DNA of 64,000 nucleotides from Ricinus communis (taxonomy: Eukaryota; Streptophyta; Magnoliopsida; Malpighiales; Euphorbiaceae), in contig NC_063263.1 of NCBI RefSeq assembly GCF_019578655.1, forward strand, positions 868,001 to 932,000. Direction: 5' to 3'. Of this stretch, positions 1 through 12,640 are shown one piece after another; within the stretch, counting starts at the first letter, position 1, and each line of letters opens with the position of its first letter. A program made the position numbers and the translations under genes. Below the pieces are notes generated by a model. That model was not told the DNA's origin. It made no database searches and saw only the letters and a list, made by a program, of their open reading frames with translations.

Positions 1-2300
1 ATAGAACCCTAAACCCCAAAATCTAGTAGCCATTCGGCTCTCTTAATCAATAAGGCGAAGCAATGCGGACCGGGGACCTTACCTCGGTCACCGGTGGTCA
101 CTTAAGTATCCAAATAAGAAATCTAGTAGCCATTCGGCTCTCTTAATCCAATAAGGTAGCCCCGAGAGGCAATGCTCGACCAGGGACCTTACCCACATTT
201 ACTCAATCAGCCCGAGAGCCATGCTCGACCAGGGCAAACCCATAAATATCTCATTACATGTCCATGATCATTACCGGTGCGCACGCGGTCCTGATGTAAC
301 CCATCAGGCGGCATGTTCTACAAGCCACATTTCCCAAATTGCAATCACCACATTTAATAAATATTATTGTCTAAAGAAGTCATTCAACTATATCAAAATA
401 ACGATTAACAATTTTAAAGTAAGACATCATGCAACTCATGTGGAAAACTGATAATATTTGATATTATTATAACATTACTAATAATAATATTTATATTACC
501 TTCAATAATCCAGTGAAGTTATTTATGTTGCGATACTAATAACCATATTATGCATAAACTTTCAAAATAACATATTAAATTCAAACTTAGCAATAGTGCA
601 ACGATTAAGTGACTTTAACTCACAGGTTTGGCGACCTCCTAGCTCTCTGCCCAGCTGCGGTAGGTAGGGCGAGCCGAACGCGAATCCAGACAATCTAGTC
701 ACGGAAAACAATTTATCAAAACGATGAAACAATCGATCATTAATCCTAGGTGAGTCTAAGAATCTCGACTGGGAATTCTAAAATCCGGGAGAACCTCCTT
801 ACACACGAACATTACCCAGAAGGCGGGTCCGACTGCGCGAGAACACCCAAATACTTGATTTAAACAGCTGGAGTCGGGTCCACAACTTCACTATCTCAGC
901 GAACTCAAGACAAAAACACAAGGCGTAATCACGGGACAATTATTTTGACTCACAAAAACATCAAATACTCAATATAAACCATTAGACACAATTAAACCAA
1001 GAATTCCAAAATTAACAGGCCAAAGATAATTATTAAGGCTTTCGATCGCTACCGACTCCGCTACCTGGCGGCGTGATGCGATCCACGCTTCCGATTTTCG
1101 ATATGACATCCGATCATCCGGGAGATTTGCGGACGATCTCGGGCCGTCGACGACCAGAGCGCAAGCCGTCGTCCCATCATCGAGCGGCTGAGAGTCGGAG
1201 AGACTCCCTCCGATCGTCCCATCCTCGCATGGATCTAGGAAAAAACCCAAAAATGCGGCTGCCACCATTTTCTCTCTCCACCGGATCTTCCGTCTCCGGC
1301 CACCACAGACACCGATACACAAAGCCGAGGCCGAGTCGATCGCATCGATCCATCGTGACCGAGGCCTGAGCACGAGAGATGGACCAATGACACGCAAAAG
1401 CTTGGCGCCATCTTCCTCTCTCGCCAGAGCTAGAGGAGGCGCCCATATTTGTTTTCAGGTTGCCTGCCCGGAGTGGCAGCAGCCGGCCGGCCAGCAGCTG
1501 CTGTTTCTCAACCAACGGCGGACGCTGCGCCCAAGGCGACCTGCAGCCGCTCCTTCCTCCGCTCCTCTCTCCCGACATCTCTTCTCCCTTCTTCTTCCCC
1601 GACTTCCATTCCTTTCAATATCGACATTAGGCCCCCGCACTTTTCCTTATTGCAATTTGGTCCCTCAACTTTCTTAATTACTTACAATTTCATCCTGCAG
1701 AATTCCAATTTAAACCCCAAACTTCTTTTTAGCCTTTCAATTAAGCCCCTAACTATTTAATTTGGGCCAAAACCGAATTATTGAAAATACACAATTACAA
1801 AAATACCCCTGACCGACATATTTATTTACGAAAATACCAAACTCACAAATTTCCATTAAACCCTCACAAAAATAAAATTATACTTTTAATCCTTATTCCA
1901 AAATAATCCTCCAATTAAATCCTACACACAATTAAATTAAATAATCAATTTCCAACTTAAAATTTAATACTACTAATCAATTATAATACCAATTTTTCCA
2001 AAATTCTTTTATTAAAACATCCTTTATAATTTCTTCCAAAATTTTTCAATATATAATTTTACTTATATAAATATGCATTTGGAAAAAAATTTGAATAACC
2101 AAAATATAATCATTTCTCAAATAATTTACTTGAATAATTTCTTAAAATTTCAAACTAATTGGGTATAGAAAATAACTCATTTATTTGATTAATATTAAAT
2201 TTTTCATTAAATCATTTCAAATTAAACCCAATAATAATGAAGCTAAAATTAACTTAAATAAAAACTCATTATTAATTATATAAAAATTTCGGGTGTTACA
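1..2300 (-). mobile_element. Tekay/Del-type Ty3-gypsy LTR, partial
   Basis: Read on the minus strand, this stretch begins at 2300 with TGTAACACCCGAAATTT, the characteristic start of Tekay/Del chromovirus LTRs. Further in, near 1625-1700, it has the usual 'GGGACCAAATTGCAATAAG'-like phrase. The left end of the LTR is not in view, so it runs off the window or ends unrecognised. A direct duplication of about 38 bp (22-59 and 120-158, 'atctagtagccattcggctc') and related phrases near 170-240 lie at its distal end. The 1030-1600 part is GC-richer and gives several overlapping ORFs on both strands, none of which resembles a protein family. The LTR boundary at 2300 cuts a Sirevirus gag, so it inserted into that older element. 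The family call rests on terminal-sequence recognition only; no coding domain is visible. Confidence 0.65.
22..240. repeat. Short direct repeats inside the Tekay-like LTR
   Basis: The block beginning atctagtagccattcggctc occurs at 22-59 and again at 120-158 with a one-base difference. A second phrase, 'gctcgaccagggaccttacc' and its variant 'gctcgaccagggcaaaccc', recurs around 173-240. These are degenerate tandem copies within the LTR, probably from replication slippage. Confidence 0.6.
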
Positions 2301-2540
2301 AAATGACCATTGCTCTTTTATTTTTCCCATTGAAACTTCTATGAGCCTCAACCCATTCATCTATATCAAGAGAAATCTCTACACCATCTTCTTCTTTGTC
2401 GGAGTCTTCCACTCCTTCCTAACACAATCATAAATATCCACCATATCACTATCCAAATATACTTCCATTTTGTACTTCCAATGGACATAATCAGACCCGT
2501 AGAAGAATTGCCTAAGGTGGTGGACTCCTTTGTTGGCCAT
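2301..2540 (-). pseudogene. Sirevirus (Ty1-copia) gag, N-terminal fragment
   Basis: On the minus strand an ATG at 2540 opens a 53-codon reading frame containing the pattern FFYGSDYVHWKYKMEVYL and later VRKEWKTP. This is the conserved start of Sirevirus gag proteins (small aromatic-rich block, WK.KM, W..P). A one-base shift near 2380 closes the frame, and the other frame continues in a gag-like way (DEWVEAH, NGKNKRA). The fragment stops abruptly at 2300 where the Tekay-like LTR begins. It follows its own LTR (2612-3604) by 71 bp, with a primer-binding-site-like sequence between, so the order LTR-PBS-gag is correct for a minus-strand element. It is clearly non-functional. Confidence 0.7.
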
Positions 2541-2584
2541 CTTAATCTTTAACTCTTACACTTAAGCTTGACAAAGAGTACTCG

Positions 2585-2597
2585 ACTCTTATACCAC
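2585..2597 (-). promoter_or_regulatory. Degenerate Sirevirus primer-binding site
   Basis: On the minus strand the bases AGTGGTATAAGAG lie 14 bp inside the LTR end. They resemble TGGTATCAGAG, the initiator-methionine-tRNA complement used by Sireviruses and many plant Ty1-copia elements, with small changes. The position between LTR and gag supports the reading. Confidence 0.5.
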
Positions 2598-2611
2598 TTA
2601 TTGTATCTTGA

Positions 2612-3604
2612 TGCACTCTAAGAAGGGAGGTTGAATTGGTATATATAAGATTAATGAGAAATTAGAATTCAATCAAAATATTAGATAGAAGTGAAGAAAA
2701 ATAATACAAAGATTTATAGTGGTTCAGGTATTAACCAACCTTTACAACCATTCCCCAACCTATAATTGGATATTTCACTATTAATGATTCTTTGCATGTG
2801 CAAGGTCAAACCCAAGTGTTTCCATGCTTACATTCAAACTTTCTTCTAGGAGTTTTCCCAAGCTCACCTCTAAACTTAGTGTTTAGGCACTTAGAAAATT
2901 TAACTACCATTGTCTAAGTCTTTAAAAGGGGTATTTATACACATACCTACCTCTTAGAGATATTATAAATAGTTCACACTTCATTAAATGCAAAGTAAAG
3001 ATGGTTTGGCAAATAACAACTTTCTACCAAAGATGCACCCTTGTTCTTGGAAAGCGCTTTCGCACTTTTTGAATATAGTCGTTGGAACTCCAACGGCTCT
3101 TGACACGTGCTTTATGGGATGATGGCACAACAGTTACTGACTTAGCATTTAATTCGAATGCCACCCCCATGCTTGAAGCTTCAGGGTGTGACAACGGCGA
3201 TCACGCTTGAGCTCGTGCTACTCTCTGCCATATTATGTCTTACTTTTCAATGAGAGGCGCCCTCCTGCTCTAGAATCATCCTTGTGCTTCATAGGGAGAA
3301 GACTCTTTGACTGCCAGGTGTCAATATCTCACTAGGAGGCTTAGAGATAACTTTGAGAAAAGCGTCCCCGTACTTTTGAAAGCGCCCTCATTCTTTTGAA
3401 AGTGCCCTCGCGCTTTTAAAAGAGCTAGGATGCTTTTGTAGCTTCAATAATGCTATTTGATTTTGTCTAAGATCTTTTGTATAATGCTTAAGCCACTTTA
3501 ACACTATACAATAGACACTTAAAATATGAAATTAGTACTACTCAATTTGATTGTCAAGATCAAGATAAAGAATTCTCAAAGTCATGAAATGATTTAGGCC
3601 AACA
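2612..3604 (-). mobile_element. Sirevirus LTR (5' LTR of a minus-strand element)
   Basis: On the minus strand the LTR starts TGTTGGCC (ending at 3604 on plus) and ends ...CTTAGAGTGCA (starting at 2612), giving 993 bp with TG...CA termini. It contains the phrase 'CCTGAACCACTATAAATC' and, near its end, 'CAATTCAACCTCCCTTCTTA', both typical of Sirevirus LTRs. It aligns along much of its length with the plus-strand LTR at 37651-38668, so the two belong to the same broad family although they are well diverged. The adjacent PBS and gag fragment confirm the orientation. Confidence 0.75.
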
Positions 3605-5233
3605 CTCACTTTTCTTCTTTAAAATATTTCTAGATATTTTTTTAAAGTTATGCTAATTTTATTTTTGGCGTTCAAATGTGAAAAAATAAAAAAAAAATCA
3701 AAGTTGTTTAGATTTGACAAGGAGGGGAATCGGTGGAAAGAAAGAGAACTTAGAAATGCGAAGCTGTTTAAGCATTAAGAATTTGCCATAGTTGGCCATA
3801 TTATGCGTCAATCTAAGACTTTCAAGATCTACGCTAATTAGCTAGGATTTCTTCTGCTCTTTTAATTGGATTAATTAGATTTAGTAATTGTGATTTAACT
3901 TTATTAGTAAATATGGATAAATTGCTTAATCATTAGTGTTAAATAAATGGCTCTGATTTCTTTTAAATGTATGTGTGAGTGGGGTTTTACAGTGGTTGCT
4001 TCTGTGAATGTAGAGCATCAAGGAAATGATAACTCATAATTTTTGGCACACTACTGGTTTTGCTGATGGAGAATTGGAGAACGAGCTATTCTGCATCATA
4101 TTTGCTTTTGCTAGAAAGTATCTTCTTTTTCTCTATTTTGCTGCCACTCTTTATTTATTTGATTACTGAAATTGTCTTTATCCAGATTGCTTTCTTCTTA
4201 AAAAACTTGGATTCTATAATTTATAGAGAGTCATATAGATATAGCCATGTTTAGATTTAAGTATCATCCTAATTTTGCGATTGTGTATTTATTATCCATT
4301 GTTAATAGGCTATGTGTTCATCATTTGTCTTAACCTGATTTAAGATAATTTAGGCTGTGAGGTACTATAATTTACATACTAAATAGAGTTTTCATTGCTC
4401 TATCTTCCTTTTAAATAGTACCAACCCATTGTAGCCCTTGTTCTTTAGAGTCATGAATTGAAATCTTACCATTTTGATTAATCATCTTACAGACTGACTT
4501 TTGAATATTATGAAGCAGATTATCATTAACATGTTTCGATGATGTGCTCTAGCAATGGGCCTCTGGTATGTCTAGAATAAGAGATGATAGGTCCCAATTA
4601 CTTTGTGAATAAATATCTTTTATCTGTTAAGAATGGCACATCTTTTGCAACCTAGCTCTCATAATTCTCTGCATAATAGAAATTTTATATTTGATTTTGA
4701 CTATGTTGTTAATTAATTAGCTGGTATAAAAGAAATGGTGATTAAAAATTATTTGTGATTTTAAATTTTTGTTGTAGATTACAATTACATGGTTAATGTG
4801 ACTTGATATGGATATTCAACTTGCTTAAAAGGAGGAATACAGTGATTTGTGACTTGTCATTACCTTGAATCCTTGTGCTAACACTCTACACTTGTAGTTA
4901 CCTGATTACTTATAGGCTTTTAGTAATCTGATTACTTGATTTGGCAAATGGGGTAAAGGAAAAATACTACTAATGATGTCGAAGGAAAGGGCATACGTGG
5001 AGCTCATTTCAAATGCACTTAAAAGATATATTGATATAATTATCTTTTCTTTTCTTACAAATATCAAATGATTGATGTAAATTAAATTCTAATTATTTAA
5101 TATAAAGGATTAGAGAATTATAATATTGAGATTATTACGTTGTTGTATATTTTGTAACTTTAAATGAAATAAATATTATCATCATCAATGATTTTGATTT
5201 TGATTAAAACTGAAATATAAGTATAATTTTTTT
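3605..5233. other. Unassigned AT-rich stretch between elements
   Basis: No domain, intact gene or clear repeat is recognised. The composition is T-rich on the plus strand, as in plant intron or spacer sequence. A 64-codon ORF at 4060-4254 is rich in Ile, Leu and Phe but has no family resemblance and no flanking splice logic. The stretch separates the Sirevirus LTR from the Tat pol relic and may be old host DNA or the 5' part of the left Tat element decayed beyond recognition. Confidence 0.4.
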
Positions 5234-5239
5234 GATGTG

Positions 5240-8221
5240 GTTGACTACTTTGAATGGTTGGCAAAAAATTGTTTCCGTCTTGAAGAAAGATGATAAGGTC
5301 CGAATATACATGGATTATAGAGACTTGAATAAGGCAATGCCCCAAGGATGATTTTCCTCTTCCTCAAATAGATATAATAGTTGATAGTGCCTCTTCGAAT
5401 GCGATGTACTCTTTTATAGATGGGTTCTTCGAGTACAATCAGATTATGATGGCAGTAGTGGACAAGTTGAAGATGTCGTTTATCATAAAGTGGGGGACGT
5501 ACTGCTATAAGGTTATGCTTTTTAGACTAAAAAATGCGAGAGCAACTTATCAAAGAGCAGCCACTACCTTGTTTCACAACATGATGCACAAAGAGGTAAA
5601 GGTGTACATTGATGACATGATGGTAAAGTTTGAAATAAGGGGAGGACATTTTCAAGCTCTTGATAAGTTTTTAAGATGAGTGAAAAGGTATAACCCGAGA
5701 CTCAATTCGAAGAAGAGCCTATTTAGAGTTACATTAGGGAAGCTGTTAGGGTACATAGTGAGTCAAGAGGCATAGAGATCGATCCAGACAAGGTTAAGGC
5801 TATTTAAAAGATGCCAGCGCCAAAGACCGAGAAAGAAGTTAAAGGTTTTTTGGGATGCTTGCAATACATCAACAAGTTCATTTTCAGACTCATAATGGTT
5901 TGTAATCCTATGCTTCTGAAAAAGCATCAGCCTATTGTGTGAGATGAATATTTCCAAAAGGCCTTCAACTGAATTAAAGAATATCTAATGAAGCCGCTGG
6001 TACTTAAGCCGTCGAAGGATGGCAAGTTTCTGATCCTATACTTGGCCTTGGAAGAGGAAGCCATAGGGGCAATAATAGCGTAATGCGGACCCAACGATGT
6101 GGAGCATGCGAACTATTACCACAATAAGAAGTTATTGCCTTATTATTTGAAGTATAACCTCATCCTAACGATGTGGAGCATGCGATCTATTAACTCAATA
6201 AGAAGTTACTACCTTATGATTCAAAGTATAACCTCATGGAAAAGATGTGCTTAGCTATGATTTGGGCTACAAGAGAGTTGAGGCACTACTTTTAATCTTA
6301 TAAAGTGTAGGCAATTTCAAAAATAGACCATCTGAAGTACTTATTTGAAGCTCTATCTCTTATAGGGAAGCTGGCTAGATGGTTAGTGCTTCTAACTGAA
6401 TTCGACATTGAGTACATCATTAGGAAGGTAGTCAAGGGTAGAGATGTACCTGAGTTTCTAACTTGGAATGCAATCGAAGGAGACGACCCTTGGGATCTGA
6501 AATTTCCTGATGAGAATCTTGGGGCAATCGAGATCCAGGAGTGGAAGATGTACTTCGATGAGTCGTGAACACAAGAAGGGTAGGCTTAAGGGTAATTCTA
6601 ATCACGACAAAAAGGAAGATGCTGCCAGTGGCCAAAAGATTAGACTTTAAAGTGACCAATAACATGGTATAGTACAAAACATGTTTATTTGCATTAAAAA
6701 CGGTCATGGTAGTAGGAGATAAGCATTTGTTGCTCTACAGGGACTCCATGCTGGTAATCCAACAAGCCCTCGAGGAAGGGAAAGTAAAAGAAAAGAGGTT
6801 GAAGCCGTATGTCAACTATCCCAAGACTCTAATGTGTAACTTTTTTAAGTGTTCCTTTGTACACTTGCCTCGAGACGAGAATCAAATGGCAGATGCGTTG
6901 GCTACCCTACCGTCTATGTGGGTTAATCCGTCACAACTTCTGATGAAGCCTTTGGTGATTGTGAAATCGAGTGTGCCTTGTTATCAAGGGGATCAGCTAA
7001 TGCAAGTTTAGATAGGACCGAAAGAGAAGCCATGATTTTACAATTTGAAAAGGTTCACAAAAAGTAGGGAATATCTGAAAGAAGCGACTACTAGAGAAAA
7101 ATACGTGCTGCGAATTCAAGCTAAGAACTACATCGACCACGAGGGAGTCTTGTATAGAAGAATGATATCGGGTGTACAGTTCTGATGTGTGACTAAAGCG
7201 AAAGCTCAAGTAGTGATAGAGGAAATACATAAAAGGAGTATGTGGGCCTCATATGAATTACATAGTGTTAACCATGAAGATCATGCAATAAGGTTATTAT
7301 TGGTTAACAATGGAGAAGGATTGCATAGCGCTAGTGAGGAAATGCCATGTATGCTAGCTATACAGTGACCTAAGTCATGTGCCTCCAACTGAGCTGCACA
7401 ACTTAACGTCTCCTTGGCCTTTTACAGCTTGAGGATTGACATAATCGGAGAAATAAACCTCCCTTGAATGGTCACAAGTACTACTTCTCAAAATGGGTCA
7501 AAGTCGAGTCATTTACTACTGTAGGGCAAGAAAATGGCGGTTATTTAGAGAGCTGATGTGGAGATCAGGATCATCATGTCATAGAGGTATAGTTTATGGG
7601 TGAGACAACAGACTTACTAGCGGAATACAAGATCGAGCATCATAGGTTTTCTTATGAGAATAGGGCGAATAGGCGATAGCGAAAATCACAGAGAAAATAC
7701 TTTCGAAGAAGGTGTGGAATCATAAGGATTGGTTATTCTGATTATCCTTTGCACTTTAAGGATATTGAACAACGGAGCGAACATCGACTAGGCAAAAACC
7801 ATATTCTACTGTTTACGAGACTGAAGCGATTTTGCTAGTTGAGTTAGAGTTAAAGTCTTTGAGAGTTGTATTAGAGGCTGAAATACCAGAGTACCAGTAG
7901 GTTGAGCAAATGTAGTAGCAATTGGATTTGGTTGATGAGAAAAGGATGAAAGCCCTATACCACATGTAGTTGTATCGGACTAGGATAACTAGGGCACTCA
8001 ATAAGAAAGTAAAGCCAGGAAAAATTAGAGCTGGTGATCTAGTATTGAAGCATACAAGATCTACTGCATACGATCCAAGAGGGAAGTTCAAGCCAAACTA
8101 AGAAGGCCCGTACCTGGTAAAGAAGATCCTGCCCAAGGGTGCTATTAAGATCTTAGACTTGGAAGGAAACGAGTTCATTGAGCCAATCAACATAGATCAT
8201 CTCAAGGAATACTATGTATAA
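5240..8221 (+). pseudogene. Ty3-gypsy Tat-lineage pol relic (RT-RNase H-aRNH-integrase), left copy
   Basis: Read in several frames, this is a polyprotein relic. In order it holds: reverse transcriptase with KKDDKVRIYMDYRDLNKA near 5282, FIDGFFEYNQI near 5415 and the catalytic YIDDMM at about 5607; the RNase H core; a linker (DIEYIIRKVVKGRDVPEFLTW, 6401-6460); a second, archaeal-type RNase H-like domain ending DENQMADALATLPSM (about 6877-6920); and integrase, ending IEPINIDHLKEYYV just before the stop at 8219-8221. The double RNase H and the EYYV-type end identify the Tat lineage of the Ty3/gypsy family. Many stops and frameshifts kill it. No gag is recognised upstream. The same region is present, inverted, at about 21.48-25.05 kb. 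Confidence 0.85.
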
Positions 8222-8560
8222 TAATAAAATTAGAATAAATAATAGAAAAAATAGCTTACCGATTGAAAAACTTGAAAAGGCTGGTCAGGCAAAGGTCAGG
8301 GCTAAACAGAAAAAAATAATTAGCTAGAAAATCTGAAAAGACTAACTGATAATATGTCTTGAGAAATTGAACTGTAACCATTTGGGTTTTTACTAAATGA
8401 ATAAAATTATTTAGAATTGTTATCAAACATATGTATGTTTGTTTACCAATCTACACACTAATTGAAAGAAAAATAAAGCTAAAAGTCCTAAGCAAAATAA
8501 AACAAATATAAGAAGAAGCATAATTTATACCTTCTCATCTTCTTTGCATCTAACTCTGCA
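8222..8560. other. Tat 3' non-coding spacer
   Basis: This lies between the pol stop codon and the antisense gene relic of the left Tat copy. It is AT-rich, and its inverted counterpart is at about 21.18-21.47 kb. Nothing else is recognised. Confidence 0.5.
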
Positions 8561-9862
8561 TTCTTGGATAGAGCAACTAGTTCTTGAGTCCTCTTAAATC
8601 AGGTGAAGTTGGGAGAAGTGGAAATCTGAAATTGAACCTAAGCCTTAAAATTGTCATCAGTAGTTAGACCGCCTTCGAAGTCAATATTTTACTCTATGTC
8701 TCGATGGGGCCACAGTCTCTCGATCTTATTTAGAAAGTCCTGTCTGAGTGGAAAGCCTTCAAATTCAATTGGAGAATTCTAAGATCCGTTGCCTCCGCTC
8801 CTGTTGGCGGTAAAGTCTCCAAATTATGTGAAGGTCGATGCTCGTAGTCCAGATAAAGGTATGCAATCACCATACACCATGAGTGTGACATGCTTAATTC
8901 TCCACCAAGGGCAAGTCCATCGAATAAGCATGTCTAGAATGCCTTTTATCTAGAAAATCTAGCCATCATGACCTTGTGAAGTAACAACAGATTGAGTCTA
9001 CACATGTTTCGACTCATATTTATCGATATTTCTCGAGATGGTCAATATCTGAAGCTTCTCCCACAGCCAAATCTGCAAAAAGGAAAATAGAAAAAGAAAA
9101 ATGAAGCTAAATTGAAAATCCAAAAGTGCGTCTTAAGCAAAGTTAAAGTTTGCTAAGTCAAAAATCTGAAAGAGCGACTTAGGTAAAAGTTAAGATAAAA
9201 ACCTGCTAAGTTGAAAAGTTGAAAGGACAGCTTAGGCAAAAGCTAAGGCAAAAGAATGAAAAAAGAAAAAAAGGAATAAAAAAAGAGATTTGGCTGTGTA
9301 CCTATAAGGGAATGAGGCTGACACCAAACTATTGATGGGTTTTGTAGATGTCTAACCCAATGATGGTTTCATCTAAGATGATTGGAATTGGATCTGCTCC
9401 ATGCTCCACCTTATCAATAAAGTCAGCAATTCCGATATGTGAGGAGAAATTAGCAGAAATTGGGTGTAAACACAAAAGCCTAGCATCTGGATCCAAGAAG
9501 GCGTGCCCTTCTCCTTCTTCTCAGAGCAAGAGATCAATAAAGTAAGGGTAATATACTCGCCAACTGAATGGGAAAGTACCTTAGCTTGGGGCATGTTGAA
9601 TAACTGCACTTATTTGCCAATGAAAGGCTCATTAAGTTTTGGCAAGGCAATATGATGTTTAAAATCCATGGGAACTCTAAAGACATGGTCCCTTGGGCAC
9701 CAAAGTTGATAGCAGAGCTGAGGAACTCATAATCAGGTTTGGTATGTTGCATGTCCTTCAAAGAGGAAAGATGGAACTCCCCAAGTTTGATCCAATCATT
9801 GCCAGTTAGCATTTTAAGAAAAGTTTGTAGGCTTTTGGCACTTTTCTAAGACATTATTTTAA
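8561..9862 (-). pseudogene. Antisense accessory ORF of Tat element (downstream part), left copy
   Basis: On the strand opposite to pol, the frame beginning MLTGNDWIKLGEFHLSS (9812 downwards) continues through a segment with VGEYITLTLLISCSEKKEK and PSWIQMLGFC. It aligns closely with the plus-strand 19850-21180 segment of the right arm, where more of the frame survives. Both copies carry stops. The style (W.QMLGF, EQVEHGA, ETIIGL in the right copy) resembles the plant proteins that accompany plant mobile domain genes and some gypsy elements, perhaps the DUF7745 type; this is by recollection of family style and uncertain. Tat elements are known to carry extra antisense ORFs downstream of pol. 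It is not functional in this copy. Confidence 0.55.
9100..9260. repeat. Minisatellite of about 53 bp (left copy)
   Basis: Units of the type 'gctaagttgaaaa..gaaag..agcttaggcaaaagttaag' repeat about three times. The mirrored, better preserved array is at 20470-20650. Confidence 0.5.
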
Positions 9863-10559
9863 CTTTTGAAGTATGAGATCATGTATAAGAAAGTGTGGAG
9901 GGCTCATGGTATATATAGGCCTTAAATCAGTGTCCAAATCGGATTCTGCAACCGCATAGCCAATCGGCACTATGTATAGTCAATCGACTATACACAGAAC
10001 CGCATCAGTTGAGCATACAGCTGATCAGTTGTATGGTCTCCCTAGTGCAATTTTTTGGTCAGTCTTGGTGATTTCTTAGACTCTCACTTGGTTTTCAGTA
10101 TACACAAGCTTATACAAATGCAAAAATAAGGGGAAATAAGTAAAGCAAGGTAATTTAAAAGGCAAAATCATATTTTCTATGTTCAAAAGTCAAAAGTTCA
10201 CAAGAGTTCTAAACTTTAATTTGACGTGTCAGCGTGTCGATCCGACGTTGCTAAGCATTAATTTGACGTTGACGGTCATCTAGTTGCCCTTGCAAGCCCT
10301 CATGGTCCCTCTGATGAAAACTCAAAAGGATATTAGTTAGTGCATTTCATACATGTACATATATATATCACCATACATAAATCATTTCCTTATCTGCCAT
10401 CCTCAGACAAGAAGAAGAGCGCCTCATGGCACATTAACTTGACCACGATGATAATGGCTAACGGGCTGATCCTCAAACGAATTTGCATAAATATGTCATT
10501 AACTTTTTAAGGAAATAAAGAGGTGAGAACACAAGAAAGAAAAGTAACTTACATGAATG

Positions 10560-12060
10560 CAAGTACTCAGAGTGAACTCCGGAGGGAGGCATTACTCCAT
10601 GGCAAGCTAGTGCTCTATCACACCATACAGACTCCAATATGAGACCATTGGATATGAAGGGAATAAAACACTCCCTAGAACCACATCTGATGTGGCCGTA
10701 GGAGGTACCTCAAAGGCTACACGTTGGAAAGCACTGTGATGTGGGAGGCAGCAGCGTTGGCGCGATCCTAGTGGCTCGTGATAGAAACACAGTGGATGAA
10801 TTGTAAATAAATGATTAAAAAAGTAGGACACAAAATTCTAAGTGAATCCAAGAAAATACCTGAGCTATGGCATCATCGAATGGTGAGATCCTCGAGCTCG
10901 ACATACCCCATCAAGCGCTCCACTAACTCCTTCCTAACAAGATCTGTTGTCCATAACATGGAGAAAGGAGAGGATAATAGGACTTGGCAGTGGCCTTCAG
11001 CTGATCCTCTCCTAAAGTGTCGGGGGAAACAAGCATGTCCTATCAGCAGGATCTTCCTCTACTCGAGGTCATTCCGGGATAGCATGTAGGGCTCCCGTGC
11101 GTCGTCTGACCAATCACCTCGAATCTGAACCAAAAAGTTAAATACTTGATATAAATGAAGCATGAATATGACTAATAAATTTTGTTTACCCTATCTGAGG
11201 TCAAGCTGTTGATCCACATATGGTGCATGTGAACTGAGCCTCAGTGCGTGCACACTCGAGCTGACGACTCAAGCGAGAAAGCTTGTAAAGTGAGAAGGCC
11301 AATTTCAGGTCCAAACTGGGAACAAGAGTCAACATTCATTGTATTAATAAAAGAAACTAAGGAAAAGAAGTCAATGCATAGCCTGCACAGATCGCATGCT
11401 AGAAACAACAGATCCTCTTGCTATCTCGGATTGTAATATCCATATGATGATACAAATATATGAGAACTAAAGATCCTCAGTTGTAGGAGGAAACCTGGTC
11501 CAAATCCCATAGCGGGGCCAAATAGTGGAAGTTCAGTGAGTTCCCCGACTCATTGAACAATGTCGTAGCAAAGAGGTACACTAAGAAGGCTCGGGCCATT
11601 TGGTCAACCCCCGAGCATTTTAAAAAACAAAGACCCGATGGTGGAAGGGCATGCTCTAGTAAGCAATGCAGCGTAAGTTCTTGAACATCAGCAAGAACCC
11701 GAGCATATTAATGATGAAGCGCTCCCGAACATCGGAATGCTGATCATGGATCGATCGCTAAATGGCACAGGTGTGCTGGAGAAATCGATGCTAGTGATGG
11801 TAAAAAAAGAAAAAGGAGAGAGAGTCAGCTCACCAACTAGAGTGTGGAAGGTACGACTCGTGTCCATCCACCTCTCGAGCAGGGCGTAAACAAAAGTATG
11901 ATCGATCCTCCTAGTGGTAGTGGGAATGTGGCCACCGCAGATCGAATGGAGCTAGTGTCTCGTGCGGCCTGGGCCAGCTGGGGAGCTCGTCGAACCACTT
12001 CATAGCCGCGATAAAATTTCGGCGAATTGGATTGACACAACGTCACCCTAGAAAGCCAAA
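10560..12060 (-). pseudogene. Antisense plant-mobile-domain (PMD) gene relic, left copy
   Basis: On the minus strand, from 12046 downward, a broken multi-exon gene can be followed. Near 11900-11840 the frame reads DHTFVYALLERWMDTSRTFHT, the N-terminal signature of the plant mobile domain (ALVERWRPETHTFHL type). Near 11500-11440 a segment reads SSYN-GS-LYLYHHMD, equivalent to the central (SYSWGSAALAYLYR) motif. Stops and shifts abound. The mirrored copy at 17588-18760 keeps complementary pieces of the same protein. PMD proteins are found in host genes (MAIN/MAIL1 family) and in transposons and retrotransposons. Here the gene lies antisense between pol and the LTR of a Tat element. Its first exon would lie at about 12361-12470, where the ATG has decayed to ATA. 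Confidence 0.65.
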
Positions 12061-12360
12061 TAGACAGGTATTAAACATCATATGCATACAAAAAGACCTT
12101 TAAACATGTAAGTATATGTCTATTTAGCTATTATTTTTTATAAAAAGCCACGAAACCGTTCGGCCTTTACTGCCTTGATTTGCACACTATGCGAGCCATC
12201 AAGGCACCTATACAAAGCCAATTGGTACATAGCCGATCGGTTCTACAAGTTAGGGCATACTGATTTTTGATGATTTTTCATAATTTTTCGTATTTTTTGG
12301 ACAAATAACATGTATATTAAGTCTATAAGATGCAGAAAATAATATTTAAGCCAAAAGATT

Positions 12361-12640
12361 ACCTCTCTGACAGCTAGAAATGTGCGATAAGTGTTCGATT
12401 TTGGCAAGAAATTAGAGCAAAAAGCTCCCAATTCGGTGCAATTGGGGTATGTCTTAAAAATCTAGAAGATGAGCTTACTATTTTAGGACTGCTTTTATAG
12501 AACTTGGTTAATAATTGAGAAAGAAATCGAAGAAAGAATAAAGAAAGGTTTTGAAAGAAAAGTAAAGGAAAGTGATAAAATAAATGAAGTGTGGATATAA
12601 GGCTATATATATGTCTTGGAGGGGGCAAAAATGTCATTTA
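12361..12640 (-). pseudogene. First exon and core promoter of the antisense PMD gene, left copy (broken)
   Basis: This is the inverted counterpart of 17020-17314. On the minus strand a TATA-like run (tatatatag near 12604-12613) precedes the exon, the start codon position reads ATA instead of ATG, and the exon's serine-rich beginning (SSSSRFL) and ISCQN segment remain recognisable. The donor-like 'GAGAGGTAATC' at the exon end is retained near 12360. Loss of the start codon argues that this copy is dead. Confidence 0.55.

Noticed and set aside
969..1760. Several overlapping 60-142-codon ORFs on both strands in the GC-richer part of the Tekay-like LTR
   Set aside because: They shadow one another, show no domain or codon coherence, and lie inside an LTR.
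4060..4254. 64-codon hydrophobic ORF
   Set aside because: The composition follows the T-rich DNA; no signal, family or splice context supports a gene.
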